A stretch of DNA of 64,000 nucleotides from Corynebacterium minutissimum (GTDB lineage: Bacteria > Actinomycetota > Actinomycetes > Mycobacteriales > Mycobacteriaceae). Below the pieces are notes generated by a model. It was not told the DNA's origin. It saw only the letters and a program-made list of their open reading frames with translations, and did no database searches. Below, piece after piece: positions 61,543 to 64,000 of the stretch. Numbering within the stretch: position 1 is the first letter of the stretch; each line of letters opens with the position of its first letter. Made by a program: the position numbers and the translations under genes. The stretch is from positions 80,220-144,219 of the forward strand of contig NZ_LAYQ01000019.1 of NCBI RefSeq assembly GCF_000988205.1. Reading direction: 5' to 3'.

Positions 61543-62339
61543 TTTCTACTCCGCACTTCACCTTCGACGACGGCCTCACGCACGGCCTCGTCGGCCCCAA
61601 CGGCATTGGCAAAACCACCTTGCTGCGTAAAATCGCCGGTCAGCTGAATGCTTCCGGCATCACCGTCGATGGTGGCAAGCCCTACGACAATGAAAAAGTC
61701 CTCAACAAGATCGTGCTCATGGGTATCGATAACCCCCTGCCCGAAGGCTGGAACCTGAAGAAGGTCTTCACTGTATCCAGCCTGCGCTGGACCACCTGGA
61801 ACAAGGAGCGCGCCGAGGAACTGATCGAGCGCTTCGAGCTTCCGATGAAGAATTACTCGGGCCTCTCCCGCGGGCAAAAGTCCGCAGCGAGCTTCATCGT
61901 TGCCGTGGCCTCGGGGGTGCCGTACATGCTTCTCGACGAACCCTACCTCGGCCTCGACGCCGCCAAGCGGGAGGTGTTCTACGAGGTCTTGCGTGAAGAG
62001 CACGGCCGCACCATTATCGTCTCCACCCACCACCTCAACGAGCTTTCCGGTTTGCTCGATACCGTAGCCCTGATGGGGGACAACCCCTTGTCCGGCCCCA
62101 TCGATGAGTTCATCGAGGGTGTCGTCCAGCTCACTGGCTCTGCCGAAGCCCTCGATCGCGCGCTGGGGCGCCTGCAGCTCCCGGTGCTTGAGCGCGAAAC
62201 CTCAGCCGTCGCTGACCGTGTGCTTGTCGACGCCCGCCCCAACCACACCGCCAACGTCTTTGCCATGGCCCAGGAAATGGGGCTTCGCGCCACCGAGGTA
62301 TCCCTCGAACAGGCAGTTCTGGCATTGGGGGAGGCGTGA
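61539..62339 (+). CDS. ABC transporter ATP-binding protein
   Basis: 266 residues. Walker A GPNGIGKTTL, signature region SGLSRGQKSAASFIVAVASG, Walker B YMLLDEPYLGLDAAKR and H-loop VSTHHLNELSGLLDTV. The signature reads LSRGQ instead of LSGGQ, as in some YtrB/EcsA-like subfamilies. A C-terminal extension of about 60 residues follows the core. Coupled to the GntR gene (ATGA) and to the permease gene (TGATG). Substrate unknown; cell-envelope-antibiotic response modules look like this. Confidence 0.85.
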   Translation: MISTPHFTFDDGLTHGLVGPNGIGKTTLLRKIAGQLNASGITVDGGKPYDNEKVLNKIVLMGIDNPLPEGWNLKKVFTVSSLRWTTWNKERAEELIERFELPMKNYSGLSRGQKSAASFIVAVASGVPYMLLDEPYLGLDAAKREVFYEVLREEHGRTIIVSTHHLNELSGLLDTVALMGDNPLSGPIDEFIEGVVQLTGSAEALDRALGRLQLPVLERETSAVADRVLVDARPNHTANVFAMAQEMGLRATEVSLEQAVLALGEA

Positions 62340-63325
62340 TGAAGCTTTATAGGCATATGGCGCTGAGCTGGATCAGCTTCTTCTACGCCTTGTGGATTGT
62401 CATCCTTCCGGTGCTGGGAATGGACCGTGGGCAAGGCTGGGCCATCGGGTATTCACTCCTTATGGCGCTCCAGCTCTACCTGGTCCAGCCTGACTTCTCG
62501 CGCTACCTCACCTTTGGTCTCAGTACGCGCGTCTGGAACGGGCACCGGCGAATCAATGCCTCCCTGGCGCTTTTGCTCCTTCTCGTCAGCGCACCCTGGG
62601 CTTTCCCGTGGTGGGTCCTCATTGCGCCGGCGCTCATGTGGGTGGTGTGCATGACGAAACGCTTTGAGCCATCACGACTGACCACTGGCTCCCTCATCGT
62701 AGGCAGCGATGGTGATTCTTCGACGGGCTGGTTCTCAGCGTCCCCGGTCTCCCAGATTGTGTTGCGCCCTCAAGCTCGCGCGTGGATGTGGGCTGCATTC
62801 GGTATAGCCATCGCAACTGCGATAAACATCGTGGTGAGCAAGCTGTGGGATAAGGGTGTGGGCATCGTAGGCGCCATAGTCACGTTGATTGTCCTGCCGC
62901 TAGTGGCTGACGCGGTTCGCAGCTCGATGAAGGATGCGGTGACCTTTGGCGTTCCACGCGCGGCCTGGTCCACAGCGACGTTATTGTGTACCGCGATTCC
63001 AGTGGGCTTGGGAGCTGTCACTGATGTGGTGACGTTGATGTGGACCGGAAGCCTCGCCGGATTCACCATCGTTCCCCTTGCAATGGCTGCCGTTCTCGTG
63101 AGCTTTGCGATCACCGACAAAGAGACATGGCCCTATACGGCTGTCACGGTCGGAGCCATTGCTGCCGTGTTGCTTGCGTGGCTACTTAACTCTGAGATCT
63201 CTGTGTGGTGGACGCTCACAGGGATGGCAATCATCTACGTCGTGTGGGTTGCCGCATATCCCCGGATGGCTAAAAAGACCAACGTGTTTAGCCCGGGCCT
63301 CATGGGCTGGTTTGGGGCACACTGA
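62339..63325 (+). CDS. Membrane permease component of the GntR/ABC module
   Basis: 328 residues, predicted eight or more transmembrane helices (for example WISFFYALWIVILPVLGM, LALLLLLVSAPWAFPWWVLIAPALMWVV, GIVGAIVTLIVLPLVADAV). No recognisable family motif beyond its ABC-permease-like topology. The role is inferred from the coupled ATPase. ATG 62339 overlaps the ATPase stop; a GTG one codon upstream is possible. Confidence 0.75.
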   Translation: MKLYRHMALSWISFFYALWIVILPVLGMDRGQGWAIGYSLLMALQLYLVQPDFSRYLTFGLSTRVWNGHRRINASLALLLLLVSAPWAFPWWVLIAPALMWVVCMTKRFEPSRLTTGSLIVGSDGDSSTGWFSASPVSQIVLRPQARAWMWAAFGIAIATAINIVVSKLWDKGVGIVGAIVTLIVLPLVADAVRSSMKDAVTFGVPRAAWSTATLLCTAIPVGLGAVTDVVTLMWTGSLAGFTIVPLAMAAVLVSFAITDKETWPYTAVTVGAIAAVLLAWLLNSEISVWWTLTGMAIIYVVWVAAYPRMAKKTNVFSPGLMGWFGAH

Positions 63326-63362
63326 GCGCCATCCAATGTCTGCGTTAAAAAGGTTGTTTTAG

Positions 63363-63401
63363 TGCACTTCAAGAAGGGGTAAAAACCTTCATTGAAGTGC
63401 A
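63363..63401 (+). terminator. Intrinsic terminator after the permease gene
   Basis: TGCACTTCAAGAAGG (63363-63377) pairs with CCTTC-A-TTGAAGTGCA (63386-63401): 15 pairs with one bulged A and an 8-base loop, followed by TATTTGTGTTTTATC. Confidence 0.8.
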
Positions 63402-63892
63402 TATTTGTGTTTTATCAAGGCCGTGTGTAACTTTATATGAGTCAGCGCGACCGACAGCGCCCCACAGGAACTCAGGTTCTTGAAGCGAGGCGGTAGGAAA
63501 ACAGGCCCTGACAACAAATATTTTCTTTACTCGCAGTACTGCGTACCGCCAAAGGCGTTCCGTACGGCTGTGTGGTGACGATGTCTGAGAACTCAATAGT
63601 GTGCCAATGTACTTTTTGTGTTGGTTGATTTTTATTGTTCTGGCCGTGATGCGTTGTATGTGTGTTGCGGTTGGTGTATGCCGGATGGCGCTTTTCCTTT
63701 AAGCGGCGTCATTGTAAATAATATTAAGTTGTTTGGGCGTATTGATTTAAATCTTCTAACTAGGCCAGCTCCCTGTATCCCCGTCGGGTTGGGGGTTGGT
63801 TGGATTTTTTCTTTATGTAATTTTTGGATAGCCAGTCCGTGCTGTGCACGGTTTGGTTTGTCTGTTTGTTAGGTTTGGGCTTTTCACGGCCT
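63402..63892 (+). other. 16S rRNA leader / promoter region
   Basis: No gene is seen in the 490 bases before 16S. TGAGAACTCAATAGTGTGCC at about 63585-63604 is a sequence commonly present in corynebacterial rRNA leaders and spacers, where it serves in antitermination and processing. The stretch from about 63600 to 63890 is unusually T- and G-rich on the plus strand. I could not choose a single convincing rRNA promoter. Confidence 0.5.
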
Positions 63893-64000
63893 TTTTTGTG
63901 GAGAGTTTGATCCTGGCTCAGGACGAACGCTGGCGGCGTGCTTAACACATGCAAGTCGAACGGAAAGGCCAGTGCTTGCACTGGTACTCGAGTGGCGAAC
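63893..64000 (+). rRNA. 16S ribosomal RNA, 5' part (truncated by window edge)
   Basis: GAGAGTTTGATCCTGGCTCAG at 63901 is the universal 5' region of 16S rRNA, followed by GACGAACGCTGGCGGCGTGC and a V1 loop (GGAAAGGCC AGTGCTTGCACTGG region). The mature 5' end is placed at about 63893 by analogy. V1 suits a Corynebacterium but does not name a species here. Only the first 108 bases are in the window. Confidence 0.95.

Noticed and set aside
63402..63892. tRNA gene in the rRNA leader
   Set aside because: No cloverleaf with a T-arm GGTTCGAATCC-type sequence could be found.

Overview
The window comes from a Corynebacterium chromosome with GC of roughly 60%. The evidence is the gene order ponA / GT87 / rpsF-ssb-rplI / dnaB without rpsR, the methionine carrier pair metP-metS, a heme-stress set (two-component system divergent from hrtBA), and a 16S rRNA 5' end with actinobacterial sequence at the right edge. 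No phage or IS transposase is visible. The species cannot be fixed from the sequence alone.

Layout. (1) 1-8.3 kb is a defence island: the 3' part of hsdM, then hsdS, a translationally coupled Mrr-like endonuclease gene, an orphan HTH antitoxin-like gene followed by a truncated PIN toxin, an opposing Phd antitoxin remnant, and hsdR. (2) 8.4-11.2 kb is leuS, followed by a terminator-rich gap. (3) 11.6-14.7 kb holds a doubly frameshifted hypothetical gene and a large FAD dehydrogenase. (4) 14.7-29.3 kb is a complete phenylacetate catabolic cluster: paaZ, divergent paaI, the minus-strand run paaABCDEGJFH, a second thioesterase, a TetR regulator, paaK and an MHS-family permease. Related palindromic sites lie at its promoters. 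Together these genes would take up phenylacetate, activate it to the CoA ester, epoxidise it, open the ring and beta-oxidise it. (5) 29.5-33 kb holds metP-metS, an AcuI-like reductase and a VanZ-like protein. (6) 33-37.5 kb is a ChrSA-like two-component system with a coupled flavin monooxygenase gene, divergent from hrtBA. (7) 37.6-46.3 kb is housekeeping: a TIGR02206-type membrane protein, NAD(P)HX repair, Nei glycosylase, DUF1846 protein, TrhO, universal stress protein, MarR regulator and DUF5318 protein. (8) 46.4-53.9 kb is the envelope/replication block: ponA, a GT87 mannosyltransferase, rpsF-ssb-rplI and dnaB. (9) 53.9-63.3 kb holds VanZ, a frameshifted MFS transporter, copA-copZ, thioredoxin, a PspA-like protein, an NYN-domain protein and a GntR/ABC module. 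(10) The 16S rRNA leader and 5' end close the window.

Two window-wide observations stand out. Five otherwise conserved genes show six single-base losses, all -1 and at or near short G/C runs, so either the assembly has deletion errors or these genes are decaying. Four perfect DnaA boxes sit in the 667-bp gap upstream of dnaB. Several genes appear to be leaderless, with a -10 hexamer 6-8 bases before the start codon. A few intergenic regions carry unusually elaborate nested inverted repeats.
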